Part shown: positions 6,870 to 15,482 of the stretch, in pieces
Layout of the letters: every line of letters starts with the position of its first letter
Numbering within the stretch: position 1 is the stretch's first letter
Origin: Beijerinckiaceae bacterium
GTDB lineage: Bacteria > Pseudomonadota > Alphaproteobacteria > Rhizobiales > Beijerinckiaceae
Direction: 5' to 3'
Assembly: GCA_947456315.1 (NCBI GenBank)
Contig: CANGRU010000005.1
Location: 1 to 18,859 of the forward strand
DNA length: 18,859 nucleotides
The notes under the pieces: model-generated
The model's input: the letters and a program-made list of their open reading frames with translations, nothing else
The model's database searches: none
Told to the model about the DNA's origin: nothing
Position numbers and translations under genes: made by a program

Positions 6870-8086
6870 TCGTCTTGCCAGGCTTGGCCTGTGCGCGTGG
6901 CGGGCAGGCCCAAATGGCGCGCCACGCTGGCTCCCATATCGGCAAAGGTGGCGCGCGTGCCGAGCGCGCGCGGTGTGATGTCGGGCCCGAAGGCCAGCAC
7001 CGGCACAGTCTCGCGTGTGTGATCTGTGCCGCCCCAGGTCGGATCATTGCCGTGGTCGGCTGTAAAAATGCACATGTCACCGGGTTTTAACGCGCCCAGC
7101 AATTCGGGAATGCGCGCATCAAAACGCTCAAGCCCTGCGGCATAGCCGGCAATATTGCGGCGATGACCGAAATCCGTGTCGAGATCGACATAATTGGCGA
7201 AGAGAAAACCGCCATCGGGAAGGGCGTGCAGTGCCTCGACTGTTTTTGAGAACAGCTCCATGTCATCTTTGCCCTTCACCACAGTGCCTGTGTGACGATG
7301 GGCAAAAATATCGGCAATCTTGCCTATGGAGATAATGGCGCGCCCGCCTTCATGCGCCCGATCAAAGATCGAGCCCTCTGGCGGCGACAGCGAATAGTCA
7401 CGCCGATAGGGCGTGCGTTTGTAGGTTTGCGGGCTATGGCCGATAAAGGGGCGGGCAATGATGCGCCCGATCCGTAACGGATCACACAAGCGGCGTGCGA
7501 TTTCACACAGAGCGTAGAGGCGCTCGCGGCCGAAGCTTTCTTCATGCGCCGCAATCTGCAAAACGGAATCGACCGATGTGTAGAGAATCGGCTTGCCTGT
7601 GCGGATGTGCTCGTCGCCCAGATCTTCCAGAATGGCTGTGCCAGAGGCGTGCACACGACCGATCACACCAGCGATTTTGGCCTCGCGCACCAGAGCGGCC
7701 ACCAGATCATCGGGAATGGCCGGCGTGGTTTCGGGAAAATAGCCGAAGGCAAAATCTGCAGGGCTGCCGGCAATTTCCCAATGTCCGGAGGGCGTATCTT
7801 TGCCAAGCGATGTTTCGCTGGCAGCACCATAAGCGCCTTGCGGCTGTGTGATGCGAAAGCCCGGCGGCATAGCGCCGCCCGATGTTTTGGCGGCAAGCCC
7901 GAGGCCCAATGCATCCAGATGGGGCATGGCGAGCGGGCCGTGGCGCTGGTCCGTGTCGCACATGCCTTTGGCGCAGGCTTCTGCAATGTGCAGCAGCGTA
8001 TTGGCGCCCGCGTCACCGAAAGCTTGCGCATCAGGGGCATGACCGATGCCAAGCGAGTCGAGCACGAGAATGAGGGCGCGGCTCAT
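6863..8086 (-). CDS. deoB: Phosphopentomutase
   Basis: Alkaline-phosphatase-superfamily mutase interconverting (deoxy)ribose-1-phosphate and (deoxy)ribose-5-phosphate. It links the phosphorylases to DeoC. The 407 residues are the same length as E. coli DeoB. Asp10 in LVLDSLGIG is a metal ligand, Thr98 in GKDTPSGHWE is the phosphorylated residue, and the second metal cluster includes YVDLDTDFGHRRN and FTADHGNDPTWGGTDHTRE. The ATG at 8086 overlaps the stop of yejF as ATGA, so its translation is likely coupled to the peptide transporter rather than to cdd-deoC-deoA, which lies about 2.7 kb away behind two opposite-strand genes. The 3' end overlaps ggt by 7 bases, with no visible terminator. The function is secure; the operon partner is unusual. 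Confidence 0.96.
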   Translation of the reverse strand: MSRALILVLDSLGIGHAPDAQAFGDAGANTLLHIAEACAKGMCDTDQRHGPLAMPHLDALGLGLAAKTSGGAMPPGFRITQPQGAYGAASETSLGKDTPSGHWEIAGSPADFAFGYFPETTPAIPDDLVAALVREAKIAGVIGRVHASGTAILEDLGDEHIRTGKPILYTSVDSVLQIAAHEESFGRERLYALCEIARRLCDPLRIGRIIARPFIGHSPQTYKRTPYRRDYSLSPPEGSIFDRAHEGGRAIISIGKIADIFAHRHTGTVVKGKDDMELFSKTVEALHALPDGGFLFANYVDLDTDFGHRRNIAGYAAGLERFDARIPELLGALKPGDMCIFTADHGNDPTWGGTDHTRETVPVLAFGPDITPRALGTRATFADMGASVARHLGLPATRTGQAWQDDQ

Positions 8087-9702
8087 TTGGGCGGCGCCTC
8101 TGTTTCAATCGAGAAAGCAGCGGCAAACAAAGCGCGTGTGTAGTCGCTCTTCGGGGCGGCAAAAATCTCGGTTGCCGGACCCGATTCCACGACCTTGCCT
8201 TGCCGCATGACAATCAATTCGCTCGCCAGTGCGCGCACGACTTTCAGGTCATGGCTGATAAAGAGATAAGCGAGGTTGCGCTTTTTTTGTAGGTCGCGCA
8301 GCAGATCGACAATCTGCGCTTGCACGGACATGTCGAGCGCGGAAGTGGGTTCATCCAGCACCACAAACTTCGGGTCCAGCGCCATAGCGCGCGCAATGGC
8401 GATGCGCTGGCGCTGGCCGCCGGAAAATTCATGCGGGTAGCGATCCATGGCAGCCGGATCAAGACCCGTGTCGGCCAGCGCTTGCGCCACGATCTCGCGT
8501 CGTGCGCGGGCCGACAGATCGGGCTTTTGAATGGCAAGGCCTTCTTCAACAATATCGGCCACGGACATGCGTGGGCTGAGCGAGCCATACGGGTCTTGAA
8601 AGACAATCTGCATGTCACGACGCAACGGGCGCATGTCTTTGGTGTTGAGGCCATCGATGCGCTGTCCCAGATAGGCAATCGGGCCTTCGGAGCGAATGAG
8701 GCGCAACAGCGCCAAGCCCAATGTTGTTTTGCCGGAGCCGGATTCACCCACCACACCCACTGTCTCGCCTTCGCGCACGGTGAGCGAAATACCGTCGACC
8801 GCTTTCACATAGCCGATGGTCTTGCGCATGAAGCCACGTTTGATCGGAAACCAGACACGAATGTTTTCGCCCGTCACCACAGGCTTGGCATCAGGATTGG
8901 CAGGTGCGGGCGCACCTTTTGGTTCTGCTGCAAGCAGGGCTTTTGTATAGGCGTGCTGGGGATTTCCGAAAACTTGCTCGACAGGGCCGGCTTCGACAAT
9001 GCGGCCCTTCTGCATGACGCAAACATCATCAGCAATTTTGCGCACAATGCCCAGATCATGCGTGATGAACAGCATGGCCATGCCAAGCTTGGCTTGCAGC
9101 TCTTTCAGCAATTTCAGAATTTGCGCTTGCACCGTGACGTCGAGCGCGGTCGTTGGTTCATCCGCTATAAACAGATCGGGCCGATTGGCCAGCGCCATGG
9201 CAATCATCACACGCTGGCGTTGCCCGCCGGAGAGCTGGTGCGGATAGGCTGACAGCCGTGTGGCGGGATCGGGAATGCCGACTTCTTCCAGCAATTCGAT
9301 CACGCGCTGGCGCAAAGCTGCTTCACCGCGCATGCCATGCAGCGCCAGAATCTCGCCGATCTGCTTTTCAATCACATGCAGCGGATTGAGCGAGGTCATC
9401 GGTTCTTGAAAGACCATGGTGATTTCATTGCCGCGCACTTGGCGCAGCTTGTCTTCACTGGTCTGCAAGAGGTTGTCGCCCTTGAAGAAAATCTGACCTG
9501 ACGGATAGGTGGCCGATGTCGTGCCGAGCAATTTCACAATCGACAAAGCGGTGATGGATTTGCCCGATCCCGATTCACCCACAAGCGCCAGCGTGCGCCC
9601 GCTGTGCAGATCGAACGAGACATGGTCGACGGCCAAAGTCTCGTGCCCGCCTTGATGAAAGGCGATGGAGAGATCGCGAACAGACAGAAGCGGCGCGCTC
9701 AT
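8083..9702 (-). CDS. yejF: Peptide ABC transporter, double ATPase subunit YejF
   Basis: Cytoplasmic ATPase of a peptide importer, with two nucleotide-binding domains fused in 539 residues. The first has Walker A GESGSGKS (42-49), signature LSGGQRQR (157-164) and Walker B LFIADEP (177-183). The second has GESGSGKT (319-326), FSGGQRQR (426-433) and FVVLDEP (446-452). Each domain also has a switch His (ITHDL and ISHDL). This tandem design is typical of YejF, GsiA and related dipeptide/oligopeptide ATPases; the upstream permeases identify the Yej branch. YejABEF takes up microcin C in E. coli and murein peptides in Agrobacterium. The start ATG overlaps the yejE stop and the stop overlaps the deoB start, both as ATGA. 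Confidence 0.95.
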   Translation of the reverse strand: MSAPLLSVRDLSIAFHQGGHETLAVDHVSFDLHSGRTLALVGESGSGKSITALSIVKLLGTTSATYPSGQIFFKGDNLLQTSEDKLRQVRGNEITMVFQEPMTSLNPLHVIEKQIGEILALHGMRGEAALRQRVIELLEEVGIPDPATRLSAYPHQLSGGQRQRVMIAMALANRPDLFIADEPTTALDVTVQAQILKLLKELQAKLGMAMLFITHDLGIVRKIADDVCVMQKGRIVEAGPVEQVFGNPQHAYTKALLAAEPKGAPAPANPDAKPVVTGENIRVWFPIKRGFMRKTIGYVKAVDGISLTVREGETVGVVGESGSGKTTLGLALLRLIRSEGPIAYLGQRIDGLNTKDMRPLRRDMQIVFQDPYGSLSPRMSVADIVEEGLAIQKPDLSARARREIVAQALADTGLDPAAMDRYPHEFSGGQRQRIAIARAMALDPKFVVLDEPTSALDMSVQAQIVDLLRDLQKKRNLAYLFISHDLKVVRALASELIVMRQGKVVESGPATEIFAAPKSDYTRALFAAAFSIETEAPPK

Positions 9703-10853
9703 GAGAAGGTCTTTCGCGGATCAAAGGCATCGCGCACGGCCTCGCCAATGAAAATGAGCAACGACAACATGGCGGCAATCACGCAAAAGCCGGCCAACCC
9801 CAGCCATGGCGCCTGCAGATTGGATTTGCCTTGCAGCAGCAATTCACCAAGCGAGGGCGAGCCGGGCGGCAGGCCAAAGCCTAAAAAGTCGAGCGAGGTA
9901 AGCGTCGTGATCGATGAATTGAGCACAAAGGGCAGGAAGGTGAGTGTGGCCACCATGGCATTGGGCAAAAGATGGCGCAGCATGATCTTGCCATCCGAGA
10001 GACCAAGGGCGCGCGCGGCATTCACATATTCAAAATTGCGGGCGCGCAAAAATTCAGCGCGCACCACCGGCACCAGGGATACCCAGGAGAAGAGCAGCAA
10101 TATGCCGAGCAGCACAAAAAAGCCCGGCGTGATGATCGATGAGACAATGATCAACAGATAGAGATGGGGCAGCGACGACCAGATTTCGATGAAGCGCTGC
10201 GAGACCAGATCCGTCAATCCGCCGAAATAGCCCTGCACGGCCCCTGCGGCAATGCCGATGGCCGAGGAAATGCCGGCCAGAATCAGGCCGAAGAGAATGG
10301 AAATGCGAAAGCCGTAGATGAGGCGTGCGACCACATCGCGGCCCTGATCATCTGTGCCAAGCCAGTTCCATTCAATGGCGCGACAGCTGTCAGCCACGCT
10401 TTTGCATTGCGCATCGGTCAGCCACCATGTCGGGGGCGAGGGGGCGGGTGTCGGCAAATCACGCTGGTGTGTGCGGTAAGAAAAGCGGATGGGTGGCCAC
10501 AGCATCCAGCCATGCGCTTCGATCTCACGCGCAATTTCAGGATCGCGATAATCGGTCTCGGCCAGAAAGCCGCCAAACTTTTCTTCTGGATAGGTCTGCA
10601 CCACCGGAAAGAGAATCTCGCCCTTGTAGGAGGCGATGATCGGCCGATCATTGGCAATCAATTCGGCGCAAAGCGAGAGAATGAACAGTGTGATGAAAAT
10701 CCAGAAGGACCAGAAGCCGCGCCGATTGCGTTTGAAATTGTCAAAGCGCCGCCGGTTGATGGGCGAGAGTTTCAAAAAGCCCTTCTGCTCCAGAACAGGT
10801 GCAAGGGGCGCTGAAGATGCGCTGGTTAATTCCGGTGAGGGAGCGGTGCTCAT
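9699..10853 (-). CDS. yejE: Peptide ABC transporter permease YejE
   Basis: Inner-membrane permease of 384 residues. A cytoplasmic Pro/Ala/Ser-rich N-terminus and a basic patch (RRRFDNFKRNRRG) precede the first membrane span at about 47-66. A large periplasmic segment follows (about 67-175) with a Cys150/Cys157 pair that could form a disulfide. The BPD_transp_1 core has spans near 183-208, 231-258, 301-318 and 353-371. The EAA loop for ATPase contact is at about 277-299 (NAARALGLSDGKIMLRHLLP). ATG 10853 is chosen because GGAGG sits 6 bases upstream; an in-frame TTG at 10874 lies inside yejB and is less likely. There is a single base between the yejB stop and this start, and a 4-base overlap with yejF at the end. 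Confidence 0.95.
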   Translation of the reverse strand: MSTAPSPELTSASSAPLAPVLEQKGFLKLSPINRRRFDNFKRNRRGFWSFWIFITLFILSLCAELIANDRPIIASYKGEILFPVVQTYPEEKFGGFLAETDYRDPEIAREIEAHGWMLWPPIRFSYRTHQRDLPTPAPSPPTWWLTDAQCKSVADSCRAIEWNWLGTDDQGRDVVARLIYGFRISILFGLILAGISSAIGIAAGAVQGYFGGLTDLVSQRFIEIWSSLPHLYLLIIVSSIITPGFFVLLGILLLFSWVSLVPVVRAEFLRARNFEYVNAARALGLSDGKIMLRHLLPNAMVATLTFLPFVLNSSITTLTSLDFLGFGLPPGSPSLGELLLQGKSNLQAPWLGLAGFCVIAAMLSLLIFIGEAVRDAFDPRKTFS

Positions 10854-10854
10854 C

Positions 10855-11949
10855 TCACACCTCCCGCGTTTCAAAATCGATGCGCGGATCGATCCATGTA
10901 TAGGTGAGGTCGGAGAGCAGATTCACCACGAGGCCGAGCAGCGCAAAAATATAGAGATTGGCAAAGACCACCGGATAATCGCGGTTGATGATCGATTCAT
11001 AAGAGAGCAGGCCCAAGCCATCGAGCGAGAAAATACTCTCGATCAGCAATGAGCCGGTAAAGAAGGCATGCACGAAAGCGGCCGGAAAGCCCGAGATGAC
11101 GATCAGCATGGCATTGCGGAATACATGGCCATAGAGCACTTGGCGCTCGGTCAGTCCCTTCATGCGCGCGGTCTGCACATATTGCTTGCGGATTTCTTCC
11201 AGGAAGGAGTTCTTCGTCAGAAAGGTCGATGTCGCAAAGGCGCCGATCGCCATGGCAGTCACGGGCAGGGCAATGTGCCAGAGATAGTCCAGCGCCTTTT
11301 CGGGCCAGGACAGATCCGCAAAGTTTTCAGACCACAAACCGCGCAGCGGAAAGATTTGCCAGAACGAGCCGCCCGCAAAGAGCACGATCAGCAGAATGGC
11401 AAAGAGGAAACTCGGGATCGCATAGCCGACAATCACAACCGCACTTGTCCATGTGTCGAAGCGCGAGCCGTCTTTCACCGCTTTACGGATGCCGAGTGGA
11501 ATCGAGATCGCATAGGACAGCAGCGTCATCCAGAGGCCCAGCGAGATGGAGACGGGCAGCTTTTCCTTGATGAGTTGCAGCACAGGCGTGTCGCGAAAGT
11601 AGGAGCGGCCGAAATCAAACACCGCGTAATTCTTCAGCATGATGAAGAAGCGCTCATAGGCTGGCTTGTCGAAGCCGAATTGCTTTTCGAGTTCTTCGAT
11701 GAATTTCGGGTCCAGCCCCTGCGCGCCACGATAGCGTGAATCCGCGCCAGCCGATTGTGCATTGGCGCCCAGATCGCCCGCGCCGCCACCAAAGCGCGAG
11801 GTCGCGCCCGAATCCATGCCTTGCAATTGCGCCAGCACACGCTCGACCGGCCCGCCGGGTGCAAATTGCACGATGACGAACGAGATGAGCAGGATGCCGA
11901 AAATCGTCGGCACCATCAAAGCAAGGCGGCGGGCAATATAGGCGAGCAT
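10855..11949 (-). CDS. yejB: Peptide ABC transporter permease YejB
   Basis: Inner-membrane permease of 364 residues, partner of YejE in the translocation channel. It opens with a membrane span at about 9-30 ([20 protein letters not shown]) ending in [11 protein letters not shown], as in E. coli YejB. A Gly/Ser/Ala-rich stretch at about 45-78 precedes RGLDP-type sequence ([19 protein letters not shown]) and is also a feature of YejB proteins. The permease core spans from about 133 onward, with the EAA loop at about 258-280 ([20 protein letters not shown]). The C-terminal [12 protein letters not shown] is characteristic. The ATG at 11949 is preceded by GAAGGA with a short spacer. The gene follows yejA after 29 bases and abuts yejE, so the four yej genes form one operon. 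Confidence 0.96.
   Translation of the reverse strand: MLAYIARRLALMVPTIFGILLISFVIVQFAPGGPVERVLAQLQGMDSGATSRFGGGAGDLGANAQSAGADSRYRGAQGLDPKFIEELEKQFGFDKPAYERFFIMLKNYAVFDFGRSYFRDTPVLQLIKEKLPVSISLGLWMTLLSYAISIPLGIRKAVKDGSRFDTWTSAVVIVGYAIPSFLFAILLIVLFAGGSFWQIFPLRGLWSENFADLSWPEKALDYLWHIALPVTAMAIGAFATSTFLTKNSFLEEIRKQYVQTARMKGLTERQVLYGHVFRNAMLIVISGFPAAFVHAFFTGSLLIESIFSLDGLGLLSYESIINRDYPVVFANLYIFALLGLVVNLLSDLTYTWIDPRIDFETREV
10860..10864 (-). promoter_or_regulatory. Shine-Dalgarno site deciding the yejE start
   Basis: GGAGG on the minus strand lies 6 bases before ATG 10853, inside the last codons of yejB. It favours this start over the TTG at 10874 and implies re-initiation right after the yejB stop. 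Confidence 0.75.
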
Positions 11950-11978
11950 GCTGTTCCTTCGTCCGAGGGCGTGTCGCC

Positions 11979-13841
11979 TCAGCCCTTATAGTCGATGCGT
12001 TTGGCTTTGTCGGCGTCCCACCACCATGTGCCGGGCGCACCTGTCGAGTAGCGGGGTGTTTTGTCCGGACGCGAGAAGACATCCCAATAAGCAATCAGGC
12101 TCTTGTCCTTGTACCACATGGGAATCCAATAGCGGCCGGCACGCAGCACGCGGTCGAGCGCTTTTGCCGCGACATTGAGTTCGTCGCGGCTATTGGCGCG
12201 CGAAATCGTGTCGATGAGAAAATCGATCGCCTTGCTCTCAATGCCCGCCACATTGCGCGTGCCGGGCGTTTTGGCAGCTTCTGACGACCAGGTGAGGCGC
12301 AGGCCGTCACCCGGTGTGAACGAGCCGCCGAGCGCCATGGTGACAATGTCGAAATCGAAATTGTCGAGGCGGCGCTTGTATTGCGCGGCATCGACTGTGC
12401 GGAAGGTCGAGACAATGCCGAGCTTGCGCAGATTGGCCTGCAAAGGCTCGGTGTGGGGTTTGAGTGCGCCTGATGAGTCGAGAAACTCGACTTCAAAAGG
12501 TGTGCCGTCTGGCAGCAGCAGGCGGTTGTTGTCGCGCTTGCAGCCGGCCGCGCGCAGCAAGTCGTCGGCACGGCGCAGCAGATTGCGATCCGAGCCCGAG
12601 CCGTCAGAGGTGGGTGGCACATAGGGCTCGCCAAACACGTCTGCCGGCAGGTCTGCGCGAAAGGGTTCAAGCAGGGCCAGTTCTTCCTTTGAGGGAAGGC
12701 CGCTGGCCTTCATGTCGGAACCTTCAAAGAAAGACGCCATCCGCTTGTAAGCGGAATACATGATGTTGCGATTGGTCCATTCGAAATCAAAAGCCAGACC
12801 AAAAGCCTCGCGCACGCGCGCATCTTTGAACTTGCCGCGTCGCGTATTGAAATACCAGCCTTGGCTTGGCGTGGGTGCGCCATTGGGCAATTCATCACGT
12901 TTCACGCGGCCATCGCGCACAGCCGGAAAATCATAAGCGGTGGCCCATAGGCGCGCTGTATATTCTTCATTGAAATTGATCTGGCCGGATTTGAAACCTT
13001 CAAAGGCGATCTGACGTTCGCGATAATATTCATAGCGGATACGGTCGAAGTTGTTCTGGCCGATATTCACGGGCAGTTTTTCGGCCCAATAATCGCGGAC
13101 GCGTTCGAATTCGATATAGCGGCCCTGTTCAAAGCGCGAGACTTTGTAAGGACCGGAGCCGAGCGGGGCTTCAAGCGTCGAGGCTTCGAAGTCGCGGCCC
13201 TTCCAGTATTTTTCTGAAAAGATCGGCAGGCCGGCAATCACCAGATGCAAATCGCGTGAGCGGTTTTTGGAAAAGCGCACGATGAGTGTGTCGTCGCTTT
13301 CAGCTTCCGCGCCCAAAAAATCACCGAGGATCGAGCGATAGACCGGATGGCCTTTCTCTTTAAGCAGATTGAAAGAGAAAGCCGCATCGCGCGCGGTGAG
13401 TTTCGAGCCGTCATGGAAACGTGCTTGTGCGCGGATGTGAAAACGATAGGTCAGCTTGTCAGGCGCAATGCGCACTTTGTCGGCGACCAGCCCATACATG
13501 GAGCCTGGCTCATCGCCCGAGCCCGCCATGAGCGTATCAAAGGTCATGTCCATGCCGGCGGCGCCATCGCCTTTGAAGACGAAAATATTCAGCGTGTCGA
13601 AGGTTTCGAAATTCTGGTTGCCGCTCGTATTTTTGATCTGGATCGACAGCGTGCCGCCGCGCGGGGCTTGCGGGTTCACATAAGGAAAATGCGCGAAGTT
13701 TTCCGGCAGTGCCAATTCACCGAATGTGGACAGGCCGTGCGTCTCCACTTCGCCCGCTGCACGGGCAAGGCCGCGTGGCAGCGCAAGCGTTGCTGCAGCA
13801 CTTGCGGCAAGGCTCAGCGATGTGCGGCGGGTGAGGGTCAT
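11979..13841 (-). CDS. yejA: Peptide-binding protein, SBP family 5 (YejA-like), with twin-arginine-type signal
   Basis: Periplasmic solute-binding protein of 620 residues, at the upper end of family 5 and the size of YejA proteins. It delivers peptides to YejBEF. The N-terminus, [20 protein letters not shown], has a twin-arginine pair at 5-6 followed by a weakly hydrophobic Ala/Leu stretch and likely cleavage near ARA (about 28). This suggests Tat export of the folded protein. The family-5 features include [28 protein letters not shown] and the C-terminal [21 protein letters not shown] 13841 has AAAGGA 5 bases upstream; an in-frame TTG at 13856 adds only five residues. The gene heads the yejABEF-deoB run. 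The Agrobacterium murein-peptide binding protein YepA works with YejBEF; whether this protein is nearer YejA or YepA needs a tree. Confidence 0.93.
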   Translation of the reverse strand: MTLTRRTSLSLAASAAATLALPRGLARAAGEVETHGLSTFGELALPENFAHFPYVNPQAPRGGTLSIQIKNTSGNQNFETFDTLNIFVFKGDGAAGMDMTFDTLMAGSGDEPGSMYGLVADKVRIAPDKLTYRFHIRAQARFHDGSKLTARDAAFSFNLLKEKGHPVYRSILGDFLGAEAESDDTLIVRFSKNRSRDLHLVIAGLPIFSEKYWKGRDFEASTLEAPLGSGPYKVSRFEQGRYIEFERVRDYWAEKLPVNIGQNNFDRIRYEYYRERQIAFEGFKSGQINFNEEYTARLWATAYDFPAVRDGRVKRDELPNGAPTPSQGWYFNTRRGKFKDARVREAFGLAFDFEWTNRNIMYSAYKRMASFFEGSDMKASGLPSKEELALLEPFRADLPADVFGEPYVPPTSDGSGSDRNLLRRADDLLRAAGCKRDNNRLLLPDGTPFEVEFLDSSGALKPHTEPLQANLRKLGIVSTFRTVDAAQYKRRLDNFDFDIVTMALGGSFTPGDGLRLTWSSEAAKTPGTRNVAGIESKAIDFLIDTISRANSRDELNVAAKALDRVLRAGRYWIPMWYKDKSLIAYWDVFSRPDKTPRYSTGAPGTWWWDADKAKRIDYKG

Positions 13842-13846
13842 GCTGG

Positions 13847-13852
13847 TCCTTT
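13847..13852 (-). promoter_or_regulatory. Shine-Dalgarno site deciding the yejA start
   Basis: AAAGGA on the minus strand lies 5 bases before ATG 13841. The alternative TTG at 13856 would sit upstream of or inside this site, so the ATG is preferred. Confidence 0.7.
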
Positions 13853-13882
13853 GCAAAGCGGCGCAGATAATGATTCGGGCCG

Positions 13883-13910
13883 ATTATGTCGCTTTTTCGG
13901 GGGGTGGCCA
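13883..13910 (-). promoter_or_regulatory. Possible promoter of the yejABEF-deoB run
   Basis: On the minus strand a -35-like TGGCCA (13905-13910) and a -10-like CATAAT (13883-13888) are separated by 16 bases, about 40 bases before yejA. The -10 matches five of six consensus bases and the -35 four of six. The site lies after the cytochrome c terminator, where a promoter is expected. It is weak evidence based on resemblance alone. Confidence 0.3.
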
Positions 13911-13934
13911 GCTTCGTCCTCACAGTGTTGCGAA

Positions 13935-13967
13935 AACAAAAAAAGGCCGGGACATGCCCGGCCTTTT
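13935..13967 (-). terminator. Rho-independent terminator of the cytochrome c gene
   Basis: A perfect 11-base-pair stem (13941-13951 with 13957-13967, arms AAAAGGCCGGG and CCCGGCCTTTT) closes a 5-base loop. Read on the minus strand it is followed by a run of seven T, then G and four T (13935-13944). It lies 22 bases past the cytochrome c stop and separates that gene from yejA downstream. The stem is also A/T-flanked on the other side, so some two-way activity is possible. Confidence 0.92.
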
Positions 13968-13989
13968 GAATGACGTGTGATGGTCGGGC

Positions 13990-14532
13990 TTATTTGCCCG
14001 GCAGCGGGGCCGGTGCATCGGCCTGCGAGCGCAGGTAAGCGATGATGTCGGCGCGCTTGCCGGCATCTTTTTCGCCGCCGTAAGCCATTTTGGTGCCCGA
14101 GGCGAAGCCCTTCGGGTTGGTGATGAAATGATCGAGATTGTCATAGGACCAGTTGCCGCCCTTGCCCTTGATGGCATCGGAATAGGCAAAGCCCGCAACC
14201 GACCCGATGGGACGGTTCACGACATTGTAGAGGGCAGGGCCGACTTTGTTGGCGCCGCCCTTTTCAGCAACGTGGCAAGCCGTGCAGGGCTTGAACAGGC
14301 CTTCGCCCTTTTTGGCGTCTGCCTTGGCGAGGAGATCAGCGAGCGGAACGGCGCTAGCTGCAGCAGCCGTGGCGCCACCTGCAGCGGCTTCTTCAGCCGC
14401 AGGCAGGGCATAGGCTGACTGCTTGGGCACGCCGCCCTTGAAAACTGCATCGGAAACGATGCCGAGACCCATGATGAACAGAAGCGTGCCGAGCACGGCT
14501 CCGGCGATTTTGTTGAATTCAAAGGAATCCAT
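13990..14532 (-). CDS. cycM: Membrane-anchored class I cytochrome c (CycM/c552-like)
   Basis: Electron carrier held to the periplasmic face of the inner membrane, of the type that passes electrons from the bc1 complex to an aa3 oxidase in Bradyrhizobium (CycM). From ATG 14532 it has 180 residues. An uncleaved-looking N-terminal hydrophobic segment lies at about 9-27 (IAGAVLGTLLFIMGLGIVS), then an Ala/Gly-rich linker (about 45-62), then the haem domain. Haem is attached at CTACH (83-87) and the distal ligand is probably Met149 in GTKMAYGG. GPALYNVVNRPIG is typical of c2-type proteins. The start follows homologues beginning MDSFEFNKI; ATG 14550 would add six residues. The gene is transcribed alone, with its own terminator, divergent from kdsB. 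The symbol is by resemblance and gene order. Confidence 0.9.
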   Translation of the reverse strand: MDSFEFNKIAGAVLGTLLFIMGLGIVSDAVFKGGVPKQSAYALPAAEEAAAGGATAAAASAVPLADLLAKADAKKGEGLFKPCTACHVAEKGGANKVGPALYNVVNRPIGSVAGFAYSDAIKGKGGNWSYDNLDHFITNPKGFASGTKMAYGGEKDAGKRADIIAYLRSQADAPAPLPGK

Positions 14533-14741
14533 GTCTTTGGGGCTCCGCATTGACTTAAATTTATGGGCCGACCATCGGGGTGGCCTTGGGCGCTTGCGCG
14601 CGGGCCTGATTACCCGCTTTGCCGCCGTCTTGGCAACAGAGTATAAGGTGCCGCGCACTGATACCTTTTGCCGCTTGCCATGCGGCGGCAGGCCAGCTCT
14701 GCCCAATGAATGTTAAATATCTGAAATATAAGCAGAAACTC
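14533..14741. promoter_or_regulatory. Divergent promoter region of the cytochrome c gene and kdsB
   Basis: A 209-base gap separates the two divergent starts. On the minus strand a near-consensus -10 element TATACT lies at 14640-14645, but no good -35 is found 16-18 bases upstream. Used as a promoter it would give the cytochrome mRNA a leader of about 100 bases. The last 40 bases before kdsB are A/T-rich (around 14706-14740), which would suit a promoter or open leader for kdsB. No riboswitch or conserved RNA was recognised. Confidence 0.4.
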
Positions 14742-15479
14742 ATGTCAGACCCGATTGTCCTTGTTCCGGCCCGTTTGGGCTCCACCCGCCTGCCGGGCAA
14801 GCCGCTGGCCGAGATCCATGGCGAGCCGATGATCGTCCACGTCTGGCGCCGCGCCGTTGAGGCGGGCATCGGGCCGGTTCTGGTGGCGGGCGATGCGCCC
14901 GAAATCGTGGCGGCGGTCAAAAAAGCGGGCGGCGAGGCGGTGCTGACGCGTGCTGACCATGAATCGGGGTCTGATCGCATCTGGGAGGCGGTGGAGCTGT
15001 TCGACCCTCACGGGCGATATGATGTGATCGTCAATGTGCAGGGCGATTTGCCGACCATTGAATCCTACGCGATCCAGGCTTCGCTGTTGCCGCTCGCCGA
15101 TCCGTCCGTTGATATTGCAACCCTCGCTGTCGAGATCACGCGCGAAGATGAGCGCCATGATCCCAATGTGGTGAAGATTGTGGCCTCGCCCATTTCAGCG
15201 GGACGCATGCGCGCTTTGTATTTCTCGCGCGCCACCGTGCCCTATAATGACGGCCCGCATTATCATCACATCGGGCTTTATGCTTATCGCCGGAAGGCGC
15301 TGCAGCGCTTTGTGCAATTGCCGCCCTCGACGCTCGAAAAGCGCGAGAAGCTTGAGCAATTGCGCGCATTGGAAGCCGGTATGCGCATTGATGTGTCGCT
15401 TGTTGATGCCGTGCCATTGGGCGTCGATACGCCCCATGATCTCGAGCGCGCGCGTGCGCTGCTCGCCCCCAAGGAATAA
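14742..15479 (+). CDS. kdsB: 3-deoxy-manno-octulosonate cytidylyltransferase
   Basis: Activates Kdo with CTP to CMP-Kdo for the inner core of lipopolysaccharide, in the cytosol. From ATG 14742 it has 245 residues, close to E. coli KdsB (248). The nucleotide-binding start reads [18 protein letters not shown] (5-22), followed by [12 protein letters not shown] (69-80), VNVQGDLP (97-104) and [13 protein letters not shown]. The C-terminal [19 protein letters not shown] and [10 protein letters not shown] are also typical. E. coli has QGDEP where this has QGDLP; the Asp that binds metal is kept, and I believe the Leu form is common in alphaproteobacteria. The longer frame from 14619 has no family similarity in its first 41 residues. 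ATG 14706 (12 extra residues) is possible but less likely. pheA follows after 3 bases. Confidence 0.95.
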   Translation: MSDPIVLVPARLGSTRLPGKPLAEIHGEPMIVHVWRRAVEAGIGPVLVAGDAPEIVAAVKKAGGEAVLTRADHESGSDRIWEAVELFDPHGRYDVIVNVQGDLPTIESYAIQASLLPLADPSVDIATLAVEITREDERHDPNVVKIVASPISAGRMRALYFSRATVPYNDGPHYHHIGLYAYRRKALQRFVQLPPSTLEKREKLEQLRALEAGMRIDVSLVDAVPLGVDTPHDLERARALLAPKE

Positions 15480-15482
15480 ACC

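Noticed and set aside
8320..9252. 310-codon open frame on the plus strand opposite yejF
   Set aside because: Antisense to a double ATPase with all motifs intact; no recognisable protein and no ribosome-binding context.
14619..14741. N-terminal extension of kdsB by 41 residues
   Set aside because: The extension shows no similarity to cytidylyltransferases, and the protein from ATG 14742 has the family's usual length and beginning.
15225..15228. Loss of function in pheA or kdsB from motif variants (ESYM in pheA, QGDLP in kdsB)
   Set aside because: Catalytic residues are intact in both, and the variants are, as far as I recall, normal in alphaproteobacterial homologues.
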